Source: Sulfurovum sp. (lineage in GTDB: Bacteria > Campylobacterota > Campylobacteria > Campylobacterales > Sulfurovaceae). From it: 51,682 nt of DNA. Every line of letters starts with the position of its first letter. The stretch's first letter is position 1. Shown here piece by piece: positions 1 through 9,067 of this stretch. The notes under the pieces were generated by a model. That model saw only the letters and a program-made list of their open reading frames with translations. It was not told where the DNA came from and did no database searches. A program made the translations under genes and the position numbers. The DNA lies in NCBI GenBank assembly GCA_027029065.1, contig JALVGO010000269.1, positions 1 to 51,682 of the forward strand. The letters run 5' to 3'.

Positions 1-2
1 GA

Positions 3-1313
3 CTGAAAAGCCTTGGTCTGCATACGATGACTCCCGTCCAGAGGGAAAGCATCCCCGCTATACTTGCGGGAAAAGATCTTATTGTCCAATCCAAGACTGG
101 CTCAGGAAAAACGTTAGCATTTGGTATTCCCTTGCTTATGGAGGCGGATCCATCCGGTCATCTTCCGCAAGCCCTTGTTGTTACACCTACAAGAGAGCTT
201 GCCGATCAGGTTGCTACTGTATTGAGGGAGGTTGCTGCCTTTAAATCCAACCTCAAGATCCTCACCCTCTATGGGGGTACACCACTGCGTACACAGGCAG
301 ATTCCCTGCAAAAAGGTGCCCATATTCTCATTGGCACACTGGGACGTCTGCTCGATCACCTCTCCAAAGAAACCCTGGATCTTTCAAATATTGCCCGTAT
401 TGTACTCGATGAAGCAGACAGAATGCTCGATATGGGGTTTTATGATGATATTGTAAAGATCATCAACCATACATCTAAAGAGCACCAAACACTGCTCTTT
501 TCGGCAACCTTTTCCCCAAAAATCGAACAGCTTGCCAACAGGCTGCTGCATACACCAAAGGTCATTAAAGTAGAAACCGAGCATGAAATCCAAAAGATTG
601 CAGAGACCTACTATGAAACAAATGAAAAGTTCAGAACACTCAAATTGCTTATTGGCAGTTATATGCCAGACTCTCTGCTGATCTTTGCCAATACCAAAAA
701 TGATGTTATTGCACTTTCCCAAAAGCTGCAGGCGCAGCGCCACAGTGTTATTGCCCTGCATGGTGACCTTGACCAGTCCCAACGCAATGAGGCGGTTATC
801 CTGTTTGCCAACGGTTCCAGAAGGATCATGGTCGCTACCGATGTTGCCTCCAGAGGGCTGGATATCAAAGGGGTAGATATGGTGATCAACTATGATCTTC
901 CTTTTGATGAAGAGGTCTATACCCACCGTATAGGGCGTACAGGAAGAGCGGATGCAAACGGTACCGCTATCTCACTCACCGGTACCCATATCAACCCAAA
1001 GACCGCCTATATCAGAGACCGTGCCACAGAAGGTGATGCCAAAACACTGCGTACAGATGGTGACTGTCATATGCTCTCAGAGTGGGATACACTCTGCCTT
1101 GGCAGCGGCAAACGGGACAAACTCCGCAAAGGGGATATCCTCGGAACACTTTGCAAAGAGATAGGTTTGGATACAAAAGAGGTAGGGAGGATCGATCTTA
1201 CCCAAAACAGAAGCTACATCGCCCTGCACCACCATGCATCAGACAAGGTACTCAAGGCTTTGAAAAACGGAGTGAAAATCAAGAAACGGAAGGTCAAAGG
1301 GTGGATACTTTAG
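3..1313 (+). CDS. dbpA: ATP-dependent RNA helicase DbpA, 5' end cut by window edge
   Basis: DEAD-box RNA helicase of the DbpA type, which acts in large ribosomal subunit assembly by binding 23S rRNA. The frame is open from base 3 to the first ATG at 27, and the residues before that ATG still match the family, so the true start lies before the window. Visible in order are the Q motif (TPVQ), Walker A (SKTGSGKT), the DEAD box (VLDEADRMLDMGF), SAT, and HRIGRTGR. The last 90 or so residues contain GKRDKLRKGDILG and IDLTQNRSYIAL, matching the DbpA RNA-binding domain that separates DbpA from other DEAD-box helicases. It converges on the dedA-like gene, with no clear terminator hairpin between them. 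Confidence 0.93.
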   Translation: MKSLGLHTMTPVQRESIPAILAGKDLIVQSKTGSGKTLAFGIPLLMEADPSGHLPQALVVTPTRELADQVATVLREVAAFKSNLKILTLYGGTPLRTQADSLQKGAHILIGTLGRLLDHLSKETLDLSNIARIVLDEADRMLDMGFYDDIVKIINHTSKEHQTLLFSATFSPKIEQLANRLLHTPKVIKVETEHEIQKIAETYYETNEKFRTLKLLIGSYMPDSLLIFANTKNDVIALSQKLQAQRHSVIALHGDLDQSQRNEAVILFANGSRRIMVATDVASRGLDIKGVDMVINYDLPFDEEVYTHRIGRTGRADANGTAISLTGTHINPKTAYIRDRATEGDAKTLRTDGDCHMLSEWDTLCLGSGKRDKLRKGDILGTLCKEIGLDTKEVGRIDLTQNRSYIALHHHASDKVLKALKNGVKIKKRKVKGWIL

Positions 1314-1368
1314 GGGTTACCTCTCCCCAATCATCAGTCAACCAATAACCAATACACCAATCACACTT

Positions 1369-1983
1369 TTATTCATCCAATATACGTTTACGCCTTTTTT
1401 CCCTGACCACATAAAAGAGTGTAATAAAAACAACCCCCAACAGTGCAATCAGTGTCGCCGTGTGCAAATATTGGGAGATAAGTGTCTTGTTTGATCCAAG
1501 CAGATAGCCCAGTGCCACCAGTACAATAACCCAGATACCTGCTCCCAGTGCCGTATAGAACGAGAATTTTGCCACATTCATTTTCGCCAGTCCCGCAGGC
1601 AGTGAGATCAGCTGTCTGATACCGGGGATAAGCCTGCCATTAAATGTTGAGACCTCTCCGTGTTTTTGAAAAAAGGTTTCAAGTTTTTCAAGGGTATGGG
1701 GTTTGATGAGCATATACTTGCCATACTTCAGCAAAAAGGATCGTCCAAAATAGACTGCGATATAGTAGTTAAAGAGTGCGCCCGCTACAGATCCCGCAAT
1801 GCCGACAAGTACAATCATATAGAGATTCATCTCACCCTGATAGGCGAGATAGCCGGCAGGAATCATGATCACTTCGCTTGGAAAAGGGAAAAAGGTACTT
1901 TCAAGGAACATCAAAAGAAAAATGCCCCAGTAGCCCATACTGCCTATAGTATCGACAAAATATGCGGCTATCTCGTGTATCAT
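1369..1983 (-). CDS. DedA family inner-membrane protein
   Basis: A 204-residue polytopic protein of the DedA/SNARE-associated (VTT) family. Some members are linked to flipping or recycling of undecaprenyl phosphate or phospholipids. Family features are the early FLESTFFPFPSEVIMIPAGYLA segment region, the re-entrant GxxxG-rich part, and FNGRLIPGIRQLISLPAGLA (positions about 115-135), with several hydrophobic helices and a basic C-terminus. The start lies 7 bases beyond the accA stop on the same strand, so it is probably the last gene of the acpP-fabF-accA transcript. The family call is firm, but the exact substrate cannot be read from sequence. Confidence 0.88.
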   Translation of the reverse strand: MIHEIAAYFVDTIGSMGYWGIFLLMFLESTFFPFPSEVIMIPAGYLAYQGEMNLYMIVLVGIAGSVAGALFNYYIAVYFGRSFLLKYGKYMLIKPHTLEKLETFFQKHGEVSTFNGRLIPGIRQLISLPAGLAKMNVAKFSFYTALGAGIWVIVLVALGYLLGSNKTLISQYLHTATLIALLGVVFITLFYVVREKRRKRILDE

Positions 1984-1990
1984 GCGAGGG

Positions 1991-2926
1991 TTATTCGCTA
2001 AATGCGCCTACAGAGGTAAGCTTCTCATAGCGTTTCTCAAGCAGTTCTTCCAAAGAGAGCTCTTTGAGCTCTTTGACAGTATCAAGGAAGTATCGTTTCA
2101 ACACTTCTGCGGCTGTTTTTTTATCGCGGTGTGCCCCAATCAGCGGTTCATCCAATACATCATCGATCAGCTTGTGCTCAAGCAGATCATTTGGCGTGAT
2201 TTTGAGTGCTTTGGTAGCGGTTTCAACTTTGCTTGGGTCGTTCCACAAAATCGCAGAACATCCCTCCGGAGAGATCACGGCAAAGACTGAATAACGCATC
2301 ATGGCAAGCTTGTCGGCCACACCGATTGCCAGCGCGCCTCCGGAACCGCCCTCTCCGATCACAACAGATACCATCGGCACCTTGGTTGCGGCAAATTCAA
2401 AAAGGTTACGGGCGATCGCTTCGCTCTGTCCACGCTCTTCCGCACCAAGCCCCGGATAGGCGCCCGGAGTGTCTATAAGCATCAGGACAGGAATGTTGAA
2501 CTTCTCCGCCAGTCTTACGGCACGAAGCGCTTTTCTGTACCCTTCAGGATTTGGCATACCAAAATTACGCTTGATCTTGTTCTTGACTCCACGTCCTTTC
2601 TGTTCCCCGATCACCATTGTCTTCTGTCCGTCAATCCAACCGATATAGCAGAGAATCGCCGGATCATCACGGAAAGCCCTGTCACCGTGGATCTCATAGG
2701 CATCTTCAAGAATCAGTTTAATGTAGTCAAGCGCATAGGGTCTGTCAGGGTGGCGTGCAAGCTGAAGCTTCTGATAGTCACTAAGTGAGCTGAATGTCTT
2801 TTCAACCTCTTTTTGAAGTTCTTTCTGCAGCTTTTCAACCTGTTCAAGATTGGCAACGGCATGGGCAGAGACGATCTCTTCCTGTATCTTCTCTATCTTG
2901 CTTTCAAAATCTAAATAAGTTGCCAT
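1991..2926 (-). CDS. accA: Acetyl-CoA carboxylase carboxyltransferase subunit alpha
   Basis: The alpha subunit of the carboxyltransferase that moves the carboxyl group from biotin carrier protein to acetyl-CoA, the first step of fatty acid synthesis. Its 311 residues are the normal family length. Seen are an N-terminal coiled region, [16 protein letters not shown] (about 150-165), [15 protein letters not shown], and a C-terminal acidic helix. The gene sits 14 bases downstream of fabF on the same strand, giving an acpP-fabF-accA lipid-synthesis group. accB, accC and accD are not in the window. Confidence 0.96.
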   Translation of the reverse strand: MATYLDFESKIEKIQEEIVSAHAVANLEQVEKLQKELQKEVEKTFSSLSDYQKLQLARHPDRPYALDYIKLILEDAYEIHGDRAFRDDPAILCYIGWIDGQKTMVIGEQKGRGVKNKIKRNFGMPNPEGYRKALRAVRLAEKFNIPVLMLIDTPGAYPGLGAEERGQSEAIARNLFEFAATKVPMVSVVIGEGGSGGALAIGVADKLAMMRYSVFAVISPEGCSAILWNDPSKVETATKALKITPNDLLEHKLIDDVLDEPLIGAHRDKKTAAEVLKRYFLDTVKELKELSLEELLEKRYEKLTSVGAFSE

Positions 2927-2940
2927 GTGGGATACTCCGA

Positions 2941-4158
2941 TTATACTTTCTTGAAGATTACAACGCCGTTGGTACCGCCAAAACCGAAGGAGTTACTCAT
3001 AACGACATTGATATCTGCTTTTCTTGCCTCATTTGGGACATAGTCAAGATCACAGTTTTCATCCGGTGTAGTGTAGTTGATGGTTGGAGGCAATACGCCG
3101 TCTCTCATTGCCATCAAAGAGACAACCGCTTCAATTGCACCTGCAGCACCAAGACAGTGACCGATCTGCCCTTTAATAGAACTGACCGGAGGGCAGTTCT
3201 CTTTACCGCCAAAGAGCTCTTTAAGCGCGCCTGTTTCATTTTTGTCATTGATAGGGGTAGAAGTTCCGTGCGCATTGACATAGTCTACTTTCGGCTCTCC
3301 CGCCATTTTGTATGCCATTTTCATCGCACGCAGCGGGCCATCCATCGTTGGTGTAGTGATATGGTTTGCATCACCACTTTCACCAAAACCGATCACCTCA
3401 CCGTAAATCGTTGCACCGCGGGCAACGGCATCTTCATAGGTTTCAAGTACCAGTGCAGCCGCACCTTCACCCATCACAAATCCGTCACGATCCTTGTCAA
3501 ACGGTCTGGAGGCACTTTGCGGATCGTCATTGCGGGTAGAGAGTGCTTTCATCGCGGCAAACCCGCCTACTCCGGCTGCACAGATAGCGGCTTCAGCACC
3601 GACAACAAGCATCTTGTCCGCTGTACCGATCATGATCGATTTTACCGCTTCACCTATTGCATGGGTACCCGCTGCACATGCTGTAACAGAAGAGAGGTTC
3701 GGTCCTCTCAGGCTGTGTTCTATCGAAACAAATCCGCCAAGCATATTGACAAGAGAAGAGGGAATAAAGAAAGGAGAGATTCTTCTTGGCCCGCGTGTTT
3801 CGGCAATCACAGAGTTCTTTTCAATATTGATCAGCCCGCCGATTCCTGACGCAGATGCTACTCCAAAACTGTCATGGTCAGTATCTTCAGGCAAATTTGC
3901 ATCTGCAATCGCCTCGGCAGCAGCTTTCAGTCCGAGCTGAATGAATCTGTCCGCCTTTTTGACCTCTTTGGCATCCATAACAGTTGTCGGATCAAAATCG
4001 GTGATCTCTCCCGCAATTTTAACCGAGTGTTTTTCAGTATCGAATGAAGTGATCTCCTTGATACCGCATTTTCCATCTACTATAGCCGAGAAAGCACTCT
4101 CTTTATCCAACCCTAGAGAGTTGATCATTCCCAAACCTGTTACCACTACTCTTTTCAC
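2941..4158 (-). CDS. fabF: Beta-ketoacyl-ACP synthase II
   Basis: Condensing enzyme that extends acyl-ACP with malonyl-ACP. At 405 residues it is close to the usual 407-413. The catalytic triad is visible: Cys in [11 protein letters not shown] (about 165), His in [14 protein letters not shown] (about 300), and His in [13 protein letters not shown] (about 335). The glycine-rich FGFGGTNG lies near the end. It lies 99 bases downstream of acpP, and that gap carries a UUCG hairpin that could set the relative levels of the two messages. Confidence 0.97.
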   Translation of the reverse strand: MKRVVVTGLGMINSLGLDKESAFSAIVDGKCGIKEITSFDTEKHSVKIAGEITDFDPTTVMDAKEVKKADRFIQLGLKAAAEAIADANLPEDTDHDSFGVASASGIGGLINIEKNSVIAETRGPRRISPFFIPSSLVNMLGGFVSIEHSLRGPNLSSVTACAAGTHAIGEAVKSIMIGTADKMLVVGAEAAICAAGVGGFAAMKALSTRNDDPQSASRPFDKDRDGFVMGEGAAALVLETYEDAVARGATIYGEVIGFGESGDANHITTPTMDGPLRAMKMAYKMAGEPKVDYVNAHGTSTPINDKNETGALKELFGGKENCPPVSSIKGQIGHCLGAAGAIEAVVSLMAMRDGVLPPTINYTTPDENCDLDYVPNEARKADINVVMSNSFGFGGTNGVVIFKKV

Positions 4159-4229
4159 TGCTTCTCCTATCTATCTGCTTTCATAAGATATAGGTGAATA
4201 TTTACGCAAACACTCATCTATTTCTTACT

Positions 4230-4249
4230 GTCTTTCCCGAAGGAAAGAC
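4230..4249 (-). terminator. UUCG tetraloop hairpin between acpP and fabF
   Basis: On the minus strand this reads GTCTTTCC-TTCG-GGAAAGAC, a perfect 8-bp stem with the extra-stable UUCG loop. It is not followed by a run of T, so it is more likely a 3' stabiliser, processing site or partial attenuator of the acpP message than a full terminator. Confidence 0.6.
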
Positions 4250-4257
4250 TGTAAAAC

Positions 4258-4491
4258 CTACGCGTTTGCGCTCTCGATGAACTTGATGGCATCTCCGACT
4301 GTAGCGATCGCTTCCGCCTGATCGTCAGGGATCTCAATATCAAATTTCTCTTCCAGAGCCATAACCAACTCAACGACATCAAGACTGTCAGCCCCAAGAT
4401 CCTCTACGAACTTAGACTCTTCTTTAACCTCATCCGGGCTCACATTCAGTTGTTCAACAACTACTTCTTTTACATCATCAAATAATGCCAT
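4258..4491 (-). CDS. acpP: Acyl carrier protein
   Basis: Small acidic carrier (77 residues) that holds the growing acyl chain on a phosphopantetheine arm. The attachment serine is in [20 protein letters not shown] (about residue 37). The length and three-helix pattern fit AcpP. A ribosome binding site AAGGAG precedes the ATG. It is the first gene of the acpP-fabF-accA run and has its own promoter-like TATACT upstream. It is separate from fabG, which lies 24 kb away here, unlike the common fabG-acpP-fabF order. Confidence 0.97.
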   Translation of the reverse strand: MALFDDVKEVVVEQLNVSPDEVKEESKFVEDLGADSLDVVELVMALEEKFDIEIPDDQAEAIATVGDAIKFIESANA

Positions 4492-4524
4492 TGATTACTC
4501 CTTAAGTGTTTGAAAGTACGCACA

Positions 4525-4530
4525 AGTATA
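4525..4530 (-). promoter_or_regulatory. Probable -10 element for acpP
   Basis: TATACT on the minus strand, about 34 bases before the acpP ATG, in the 68-base gap after the fifth NosL gene. No good -35 is seen, which is usual for sigma-70 promoters in this phylum. Confidence 0.45.
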
Positions 4531-4559
4531 GCAAAAAGTTCATAAAAAGCATCTATCTT

Positions 4560-5075
4560 TTAATGGCTCTGCTGCTTTTGGAGCAATTTTTTCTTTACAA
4601 AAGGGTCATGAAGATGTTTCCCCTGAAGCATAAGTATTCTCATCTCATCATAGGATATCAATCCCTCTTTTTTCTTTTCAACTGCTGCGAACCCATATCC
4701 CATAGGATCATTTGCAATACGTGTATACCACGCTTTTTTAGGATCAATCCAGCGATGGGTATCAAGTGTCTTTGTCACCATCCTTGCTATCCCCTCTTTA
4801 TGTTTTTCCAGCCAAAGTACCATACATCCGATATCATCAAAAAAGTGGGTATCACCATTCTGCATGATTACCTGTGCCTGATAAAACATCTCTTCAATAT
4901 CCATATTACATTCACTGCAGTGATACTCTTTAGGTTTGATCTCTATAATTTTATGTTCCGTGTTGTTTTTATAAACATACTTGCCACCTTCATCTGTACC
5001 GAAAGCAAGAAGCAATACTACAATGATAGCAATGACCACAACGAACATTAAAAAATTTACTACTATTTTTTTCAT
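4560..5075 (-). CDS. NosL-family copper protein, membrane anchored
   Basis: A NosL-type protein of 171 residues. NosL proteins bind Cu(I) through a C-x2-C-x-M motif and help deliver copper to NosZ. Here the motif is CSECNM (about residue 56), followed by the family pattern of a displayed beta strand, FFDDIGCMVLW, and a WIDPKKAWY segment. A hydrophobic N-terminal helix without a lipobox cysteine suggests a membrane anchor. I chose the ATG at 5075: it has GGAG at 7 bases spacing and overlaps the upstream stop as ATGA, whereas the ATG at 5081 has almost no spacing from that site. It is the last gene of the nos accessory region. Confidence 0.85.
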   Translation of the reverse strand: MKKIVVNFLMFVVVIAIIVVLLLAFGTDEGGKYVYKNNTEHKIIEIKPKEYHCSECNMDIEEMFYQAQVIMQNGDTHFFDDIGCMVLWLEKHKEGIARMVTKTLDTHRWIDPKKAWYTRIANDPMGYGFAAVEKKKEGLISYDEMRILMLQGKHLHDPFVKKKLLQKQQSH

Positions 5076-6040
5076 AACCATACTCCGTTTTTAAGATAAT
5101 AATACACCACATAGCTGCTGCACAGCAGAACAAAAAGGGTAAGCAATAGTAGTGCAAATCGCTTTAAACGTTCTACTTTTTTACCAAAAAAGAGCCGTAT
5201 CACAGCATAGTCAATGGTAAAAAATGTACCCAAAAGCAACAATCCCCACACTGCATAGCCGACATAGTAGTAGTGATCCTGAAGCATACAGAAAGGACAC
5301 TTGTGGGTAGGGAGCTGATAGATATAGGTGCCAAAGAAGTAGACTACCGAATAATAGCTTACTGCAATAAAGAGCAGACTTGAGATAATGACCACCGGCA
5401 ATACCTCTGCAATAAAACTAAGCACAATAAGTGCAAAGAGCAGGTAGAAAAGCAGAAGCAGTTTGGGAATATCAAGCCCCAGCGGGAGAGGGTTGAGTCC
5501 CTCCGCCTGACCAAATATGACAGAACAGCATGTAACCGGCTTAACAGTCTCGATATGGGTAAAGTAGAGGATGTCCAGAAGTACCTCCAGACTAAAAAGC
5601 CCAAAGAGCAGGAGAAAAAACCACGACTTAAATTTGAGATAGGGATAGTTCTTCGCTTTGAGATCCAGACTGTTGATACTAAGCCACAATCCACTCAAAA
5701 AAAGGATAACTATTTTCAACACAAGCAAAGGATTGCCATACACATTGGCTTTGATGACTCCTGCACCACACATTGCTCCAGGCACAAGCTCGGAGAGGGT
5801 ATCAATTGTATAGACAAAGTAAGGCAATAACAGCAACTTAAGGATCATTGTGAAGAAGATAATGGTCACCACAAGATAGGAGCGATTCTCCAAGGAAAAC
5901 TGCGTAGCGGTAAACGCATCGAAGTCCCACTTTCGCACCAGCCCCGCCGTCACCACCGAAGCTACAAACAGCAGCAGATAGAGTATGCTCTCAGAGAGCA
6001 GATAGACAATGACCGCATTGTTCAGAAGTATCTCATTCAC
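5072..6040 (-). CDS. Polytopic membrane protein with CPFC motif, unknown function
   Basis: I do not recognise this gene with certainty. It encodes 322 residues with about eight hydrophobic helices. Three cysteine sites stand out: MCGAG (about 92), TCCSV (about 172) and HKCPFCMLQDHYYYVGY (about 245-261). The last resembles the redox-active CxxC at a membrane surface in VKOR/DsbB-like proteins, but the rest does not clearly match them. The start is GTG at 6040, overlapping the ABC ATPase by 8 bases. It overlaps the next NosL gene by 4 bases, so it is translationally coupled to a copper-chaperone operon. A role in thiol or copper handling is inference. Confidence 0.7.
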   Translation of the reverse strand: MNEILLNNAVIVYLLSESILYLLLFVASVVTAGLVRKWDFDAFTATQFSLENRSYLVVTIIFFTMILKLLLLPYFVYTIDTLSELVPGAMCGAGVIKANVYGNPLLVLKIVILFLSGLWLSINSLDLKAKNYPYLKFKSWFFLLLFGLFSLEVLLDILYFTHIETVKPVTCCSVIFGQAEGLNPLPLGLDIPKLLLLFYLLFALIVLSFIAEVLPVVIISSLLFIAVSYYSVVYFFGTYIYQLPTHKCPFCMLQDHYYYVGYAVWGLLLLGTFFTIDYAVIRLFFGKKVERLKRFALLLLTLFVLLCSSYVVYYYLKNGVWL

Positions 6041-6719
6041 CCGCTTGATCCTCTACGATTGTGCCATCTTCCATCTGTACCACCCTGCTTGCAAAAGGAA
6101 GGGTTTCAAAGAGAGGGTCGTGGGTAGCGACGATGATCGTTTTGCCCAGATCGTGCAGTGACTGGAGTATCTCTATAAATTTGAGTGAATTGGCTCTGTC
6201 AAGGTTCGCAGTCGGCTCATCACACAAAATAAGTGCCGGCGAATGTACCAACGCCCTGGCGATCGCACACCGCTGTTTCTCGCCGCCCGATAGCGCCTTG
6301 ACCTCTTGTGATGCTTTGTGTGCGATAGAGGCAAGCGCCATACTCTTGTGCGCTTCCGCTTTGACCCTCTCTATCTCCATGCCCGAATGCACAAGCGGCA
6401 CGATAACATTCTCCTCAACGCTTAGCGACTCTATGAGATTGAAGTGCTGAAAGACCACGCCGATAGTCTTGGCGCGATAAGCCGAGGCGTGGAGATCGGG
6501 TAGCTTGGAGATCAACTCGCCATTGACGACGATCTTGCCGCTACTAGGCTTATCCAATGCGGCGATAAGCGAAAGGAGTGTCGATTTGCCGCTGCCGCTG
6601 ACCCCGCTTAAGATCACAGTTTCACCCTTGGCGACAGAAAGATTGACCGACTTGAGGGCTTCAAACGCCTGTGGCGTTCCATCATGGTAGATCTTGTTGA
6701 CATTTTCCAGCATTACCAT
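6033..6719 (-). CDS. ABC transporter ATP-binding protein (LolD/MacB type)
   Basis: A 228-residue ATPase of the LolD/MacB/FtsE class, which pairs with FtsX-type permeases. Walker A is SGVSGSGKST, the signature motif ALSGGEKQRCAIARAL, and Walker B ALILCDEPTANLD, then the H-loop VATHDP. Its partner is the permease gene ending at 6970, 250 bases upstream on the same strand. That gap holds an inverted repeat element, so the pair was probably once closer. It is distinct from NosF, which belongs to the NosDFY complex, and gives the cluster a second ABC system. Confidence 0.92.
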   Translation of the reverse strand: MVMLENVNKIYHDGTPQAFEALKSVNLSVAKGETVILSGVSGSGKSTLLSLIAALDKPSSGKIVVNGELISKLPDLHASAYRAKTIGVVFQHFNLIESLSVEENVIVPLVHSGMEIERVKAEAHKSMALASIAHKASQEVKALSGGEKQRCAIARALVHSPALILCDEPTANLDRANSLKFIEILQSLHDLGKTIIVATHDPLFETLPFASRVVQMEDGTIVEDQAGE

Positions 6720-6841
6720 TGGGGTTCCTTTTTTAGTCTATATCTTTCAGTTTCTATCTAAATTGGACTTGAAAACCCAATAATTATATGGTTTTTTGGA
6801 CTTATATATCCAATATGAGTTTCCAAACCGTTATTAACAGA

Positions 6842-6926
6842 GGTTTCACTCGATGGCGACAAAGGAGTGCCCAACCCCTGAAAGGGGCGCTTGCGTTCAC
6901 GACTGCCAGAGCTATCGAGTGAAACC
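6842..6926. repeat. Inverted-repeat element between permease and ATPase genes
   Basis: GGTTTCACTCGAT at 6842-6854 is matched exactly in reverse complement at 6914-6926. Between them is a GC-rich core with an internal hairpin, CCCCTGAAAGGGG, at about 6875-6887. It lies in the 250-base gap between two genes of one ABC transporter. It looks like a small intergenic repeat insertion. The 84-codon minus-strand reading frame across it has no family resemblance and I do not call it a gene. Confidence 0.55.
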
Positions 6927-6969
6927 GGTGAGTTATCAGAGAACTCGATTTTCATCGCAACATCGCTTA

Positions 6970-8148
6970 TCACAACATTGCCTCTTTGGGTGGTGTCACC
7001 GCAATCTTCCACGCAGGGATCAGCACTGCCGCCAAAAAAGGCACCGCATAGAAGAGGAAGATCGATCCCAAAATACCAAACTCTATCACAGGCACAAAAG
7101 TAACATTATTGGCAAGATTGGCACCGCCAAGAAAGATCTCTTTGAGTAGTGGGGCACCAAGGATAAAGACATAGAAGTACGCCAATAGCACCCCTGTAAC
7201 AAAACTAACCACAACAATGATGAGATTTTCATAGAGTTTTAACTTTAAGACATCTTTAATACTCCATCCTACTGCACGTAAGATACCGATCTCTTTACGT
7301 TCTGTCGAATAGACCATCGCATAGCGTTGGTAAAGGATGAGCATAAAGGTCACCAGTGTGATCAGATAGAGGATCAAAAAGAGTCCCCCTTTATAGTTGT
7401 AGAGGTTGCGGTATGCCTTTTTGATCTCCCGTTTTTCCACCACTCTTACATCATAAAAGAGCAGATGGAGTTTGGTGACGATGTTGTCCCACTCTGCCAA
7501 GTTGGGGACATTGAATGTGATGTCGGTCACCTCGTTCTCCCCCAATCCGAAGATCTCCCGTGCCAGATCGATGGGCATCACGATCATATCATTGGCAATA
7601 AGATTACTCTCTTTTGGAAGGGTTTGGTAGATACCAACTTTTTTGAAATTGCCACTGGGTGTTTTAAAGGTGAAATCTTTGGTAAAATAGTGTGACCGAA
7701 GAAATGTTTTTACCCCTTCGCCGACAATCATATTGTCCTCCGAGAGAAAGCGTTTGAGATCTATGCCCTCTATAAGCGCTTGGAGATTTTGGCTGTTTTG
7801 ACGGTCAAAAAAGTCGATGCCTACCACCAAAAAACTATGTTCTCTCGGAGCAAAAAAGTACCTGCCATAAATCCTCGGTGCCACATCGGTCACCCCCTCG
7901 ATCTCCAAGATCTTGTCGATCCAGTCAGTCGGCGTATTGACAGCACTTCCCGCTTGAATGCGGGTTATGGTGAAATCACCCTGCTTTTGGAGCGTCGCAT
8001 AGAGTGCGTGCTGGATAGAGGAGGAGAGAAAGAGTACGGCACTTAGCAAAAAGATAATGATCACCGAGATGAGCACCGCCCCGATATGTTTGCTTCGCTG
8101 CTTGAAGAGCAACAGGGTCAAAAGGTGGAAAAAGGCGTTACTCTGCAT
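6970..8148 (-). CDS. ABC transporter permease, FtsX/MacB type
   Basis: A 392-residue permease. One helix lies near the N-terminus, then a periplasmic domain of about 200 residues, then three C-terminal helices with the conserved ERKEIGILRAVGWS coupling segment (about 285-300), the hallmark of the FtsX/MacB/LolC family. I chose the ATG at 8148: it overlaps the upstream 84-residue gene by 11 bases, and the longer frame to 8244 would add an unrelated basic stretch. Together with the ATPase at 6033-6719 it forms a mechanotransmission-type or lipoprotein-handling transporter. Its place among NosL genes suggests periplasmic or outer-membrane assembly for N2O respiration, which is inference. Confidence 0.88.
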   Translation of the reverse strand: MQSNAFFHLLTLLLFKQRSKHIGAVLISVIIIFLLSAVLFLSSSIQHALYATLQKQGDFTITRIQAGSAVNTPTDWIDKILEIEGVTDVAPRIYGRYFFAPREHSFLVVGIDFFDRQNSQNLQALIEGIDLKRFLSEDNMIVGEGVKTFLRSHYFTKDFTFKTPSGNFKKVGIYQTLPKESNLIANDMIVMPIDLAREIFGLGENEVTDITFNVPNLAEWDNIVTKLHLLFYDVRVVEKREIKKAYRNLYNYKGGLFLILYLITLVTFMLILYQRYAMVYSTERKEIGILRAVGWSIKDVLKLKLYENLIIVVVSFVTGVLLAYFYVFILGAPLLKEIFLGGANLANNVTFVPVIEFGILGSIFLFYAVPFLAAVLIPAWKIAVTPPKEAML

Positions 8149-8392
8149 AGACAAAATCCATTCGGTTGATCGGCTGCATCTGCGGGTAGGCAGGGTTGGA
8201 GGGCGCCTCATATAAAAGGAGTCTCGGCTCGGCATAGGTGACACTCAGCGCCGGAGAGACGATCTGCGTAAGTGCCGTTGTCTGCTCCATCCTTTTTAGC
8301 GGCGCCGCTCTGTCATAGAACCAATAGTGCGCCGCCGCTACACCCGCCAACAGTGTCAAAAATGCCATAAGTACCAAAAAGGGTTTTACCAT
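8138..8392 (-). CDS. Small exported or membrane-anchored protein, unknown
   Basis: An 84-residue protein, not recognised. The N-terminal 25 residues form one hydrophobic helix ending in AAAHYW, so it is either exported or anchored with a periplasmic tail of about 60 residues. No cysteine or histidine cluster is seen. It starts directly after the stop of the NosL fusion gene and overlaps the permease start, so it is made from the same transcript. It could be an accessory subunit of the ABC transporter. Confidence 0.65.
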   Translation of the reverse strand: MVKPFLVLMAFLTLLAGVAAAHYWFYDRAAPLKRMEQTTALTQIVSPALSVTYAEPRLLLYEAPSNPAYPQMQPINRMDFVYAE

Positions 8393-9067
8393 CTACTCAA
8401 CAATCCCATCGAGTCTCATCAACATTTTTCCCGTGATCTCATCAAACCGAACGATCTTTTTGCCATGATGCTCTTCCAGAAAGGTTTTGGCGCTCTTTTC
8501 ATTTTTAAAAGGTATGAGTTCATGCCCCATCGGTCCATAGACATCGGCATCAAGCACATAGAACGCCTCTTTGGCAGAGATCGCCTCAATGGTATAGTAG
8601 TCGCTTACCATCATCTTGGAGACATGGGTACGATCGAAAGGAAAGTCACCATCAAAGATATAGTACTTCATCATATCTTTCACCCCGTCAAAATAGTAAA
8701 CTTTGCCATCATGCCGTATCATCGCGGACCACTTGGGGTACTTGGCGACAAACATACCGCAGACGGGACATTTGGCATCTTTGGGTACGACAAGATGCAT
8801 ATGATCTGCTTGGATATTTTGATGTTGCAGATAGTACGCCACAGCTTCCAGCTTTACCTTGGACAAAGGACTGCAGGCATGAGAACTTTTGATCGCTTTC
8901 ATCGTCTCTTTTACCGTTGCCTTGGCTTCGGGCAGATTTTTTTCATCGCAGAGTACAGAGATGATGCGCTTGCCTTTTTGTGCAAGTTTTGCCGCTTTTT
9001 CACTCGAAGGCGGCATTCCAAGCAGACAGAGCGTGCCTACAAGTATGGTGATGATGGTTTTTCTCAT
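8393..9067 (-). CDS. NosL-family protein with N-terminal haem-less cytochrome-like domain
   Basis: A 224-residue exported protein: Sec signal (1-20), a domain of about 60 residues, then a NosL domain with CPVCGM (about 102) and VYYFDGVKDMMKYY. The first domain has KGKRIISVLC and later HACSPLSKVKLEAVAYYL. It looks like a small cytochrome c that kept the fold but has no CxxCH haem site. The same module is at the C-terminus of the protein encoded at 9850-10608. The gene overlaps the upstream PIN toxin gene by 4 bases. A role in copper delivery to NosZ is known for NosL, but the role of the extra domain is not known. Confidence 0.82.
   Translation of the reverse strand: MRKTIITILVGTLCLLGMPPSSEKAAKLAQKGKRIISVLCDEKNLPEAKATVKETMKAIKSSHACSPLSKVKLEAVAYYLQHQNIQADHMHLVVPKDAKCPVCGMFVAKYPKWSAMIRHDGKVYYFDGVKDMMKYYIFDGDFPFDRTHVSKMMVSDYYTIEAISAKEAFYVLDADVYGPMGHELIPFKNEKSAKTFLEEHHGKKIVRFDEITGKMLMRLDGIVE

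Noticed and set aside
1325..1361. Period-7 CCAAT-containing repeats between dbpA and the dedA-like gene
   Set aside because: Only two exact units and no inverse partner; too weak to add to the heptamer family.
6758..7012. 84-codon minus-strand reading frame
   Set aside because: It runs through an inverted repeat and into the permease gene end, with no ribosome site or family match.
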